Source of the DNA: JBBQUN01 sp963698395
GTDB taxonomy: Bacteria > Actinomycetota > Acidimicrobiia > Acidimicrobiales > SZUA-35
Reading direction: 5' to 3'
Length of the DNA stretch: 64,000 nt
NCBI GenBank assembly: GCA_963698395.1
Contig: CAVOQQ010000001.1
Coordinates: forward strand, 868,001-932,000
Shown one piece after another: positions 62,789 through 64,000 of the stretch (position 1 is the first letter of the stretch; the number at the start of each line of letters is the position of its first letter). The notes below the pieces were generated by a model. That model did no database searches. It saw only the letters and a list, made by a program, of their open reading frames with translations, and was not told the DNA's origin. The position numbers and the translations under genes are program-made.

Positions 62789-64000
62789 GTGGCCGATCAC
62801 CGACGAGCGCTGCTCGCTGACGCGGCATCGCTCGCTGCCGACTACCTCGAACAGCGCGTCGATCGATCGGTGACCCCCGATGCGGAAGCCATCGCCGGAC
62901 TTCGTGGGTTCGACACCCCCATGCCCGAGGCGTCGTCGTCGGCGGCCGACACCCTCGCCTTGCTCGATCGCCTCGGTTCGCCGGCCACGATGGTCACCAA
63001 CGGCGGCCGGTACTTCGGGTTCGTCACCGGCGGATCACTCCCGGCAACCACTGCGGCCGGTGTGCTCGCCGCGGCGTGGGACCAGAACGGTGCGCTGCCG
63101 GTCATGTCGCCGATTGCCGCGCAGCTCGACGAGGTGGCGGCTCGCTGGATCGTCGACGTGCTGGGTCTCCCACCGACCTCGGTTGCCGGCTTCTGCGGTG
63201 GTGCCTCGGTCGCCAATCTCACCTGCCTGGTCGCCGCCCGCGACGCCGTGCTCGCCGCGGTCGGCTGGCATGTGCCGGCCGACGGCCTGATCGGCGCTCC
63301 CGACGTCACGGTGATCGCCGGCGCCGAGCTCCATGCGTCGATGTCCAAAGCCATCGCCATCGCCGGCCTCGGTCGAGATCGCACGGTGCTGGTACCCACC
63401 GACGACCAGGGTCGCCTGCGTATCGACCAGGTTCCGGCCATCGATGGGCCGACCATCGTCGTGATGCAGGCCGGCAACGTCAACACCGGAGCATCAGACC
63501 GCTTCGATCGTGTCGAGGAGTGGCGGAACGCCGGCGCCTGGGTGCACGTCGACGGAGCCTTCGGCCTGTGGGCCCGAGCAACGCCCACCCGGGCCGATCA
63601 GGTCATGGGGATCGAGCACGCCAGTTCGTGGGCGACCGATGCCCACAAGTGGCTCAACGTGCCCTACGACGCCGGTGTCACCATCGTGGCCGACGGAAAC
63701 GACCTGGCCCGGTCGATGCGCACCGATGCGGCCTACCTGGTGGTCGATCCGCTCGGCGGTCCCGGTCGACGACTGCCGATGCAGCTCGGCATCCAGATGT
63801 CTCAGCAGGCCCGAGGCATCCTCGTCTGGGCTGCGCTGCACTCACTCGGCCGCTCCGGCGTGGCCGCCCTGGTCGAGCGAAGCTGCGGGTTGGCCGATCG
63901 GTTCGCGAGCAAGCTCGTTGCGGCCGGGGCCACGGTGCCGCACGAGGTCGTCCTCAACCAGGTGCTGGTGTCCTTCGGCGACGACGAAACCACCGACGCG
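62789..64000 (+). CDS. PLP-dependent decarboxylase, group II-like (3' end outside window)
   Basis: Fold-type I decarboxylase of the glutamate/aromatic amino-acid decarboxylase family, first 404 residues visible, open to the window edge. Landmarks: TNGGRYFGFVTGGSLPATTA, the cofactor site GFCGGASVANLTCLVAAR, AELHASMSKA, VVMQAGNVNTGASD, VHVDGAFG and the PLP-lysine motif SSWATDAHKWLNVPYD. It should decarboxylate an amino acid to an amine. GTG 62789 gives a normal helical N-terminus and lies 5 nt after the preceding gene. Substrate is not decidable. Confidence 0.9.
   Translation, partial: MADHRRALLADAASLAADYLEQRVDRSVTPDAEAIAGLRGFDTPMPEASSSAADTLALLDRLGSPATMVTNGGRYFGFVTGGSLPATTAAGVLAAAWDQNGALPVMSPIAAQLDEVAARWIVDVLGLPPTSVAGFCGGASVANLTCLVAARDAVLAAVGWHVPADGLIGAPDVTVIAGAELHASMSKAIAIAGLGRDRTVLVPTDDQGRLRIDQVPAIDGPTIVVMQAGNVNTGASDRFDRVEEWRNAGAWVHVDGAFGLWARATPTRADQVMGIEHASSWATDAHKWLNVPYDAGVTIVADGNDLARSMRTDAAYLVVDPLGGPGRRLPMQLGIQMSQQARGILVWAALHSLGRSGVAALVERSCGLADRFASKLVAAGATVPHEVVLNQVLVSFGDDETTDA

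Overview
The window is high-GC, densely coded DNA from an actinobacterium, most likely of class Acidimicrobiia. This placement is an inference from GC-rich codon use, leaderless promoters, a bL37-like ribosomal miniprotein, MocR/GntR regulators and DUF2510/DUF4870 proteins. I see no rRNA, tRNA, insertion sequence, prophage or CRISPR array. No gap between genes exceeds about 300 bases.

Layout. 1-3.5 kb: a redoxin lipoprotein cut by the window edge, an SDR oxidoreductase, a ferredoxin with its FAD reductase, and a Nudix hydrolase. 3.4-12 kb: two PLP aminotransferase-fold proteins (one a MocR regulator), a metallophosphoesterase, aminopeptidase N and a PfkB kinase. 12-20 kb: an LPXTG surface protein, an EAL protein, a crotonase, small conserved proteins, a class III aminotransferase and EngB. 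20-27 kb: a formate/C1 locus with fhs divergent from a three-gene NAD-linked formate dehydrogenase operon, then an OsmC-like protein. 27-31 kb: hydrolase, acyl-CoA ligase, acetyltransferase. 31-45.5 kb: a double-strand-break repair island, NurA-HerA-SbcD-SbcC then AddB-AddA. 45.5-64 kb: housekeeping and metabolic genes (queuosine salvage, phosphoglucomutase, YchF, RsmI, a GntR/DUF1648 pair, a molybdopterin oxidoreductase, crotonase, a PLP decarboxylase cut by the right edge).

Main results. (1) Three genes have an in-frame UGA exactly where their families carry a redox Cys, each followed by a SECIS-like hairpin: a TlpA-like redoxin, the formate dehydrogenase catalytic subunit (GGUCU apical loop 18 nt after UGA, the arrangement I recall for E. 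coli fdhF) and an OsmC-like protein. The organism should therefore make selenocysteine. (2) The formate dehydrogenase large subunit is split: its N-terminal Fe-S part is the last gene of the operon and its catalytic part the first, flanking a NuoE-NuoF fusion. (3) An archaeal-style NurA-HerA-Mre11-Rad50 set sits next to a bacterial AddAB pair. Both start with matching leaderless promoters that fit the mycobacterial RecA-independent (PafBC) damage promoter. (4) Seven short tandem-repeat arrays occur, in linkers of repair proteins and in the stop-codon tails of genes. (5) Seven single-gene frame breaks, mostly one extra base, look like sequence errors and should be checked before any is called a pseudogene.
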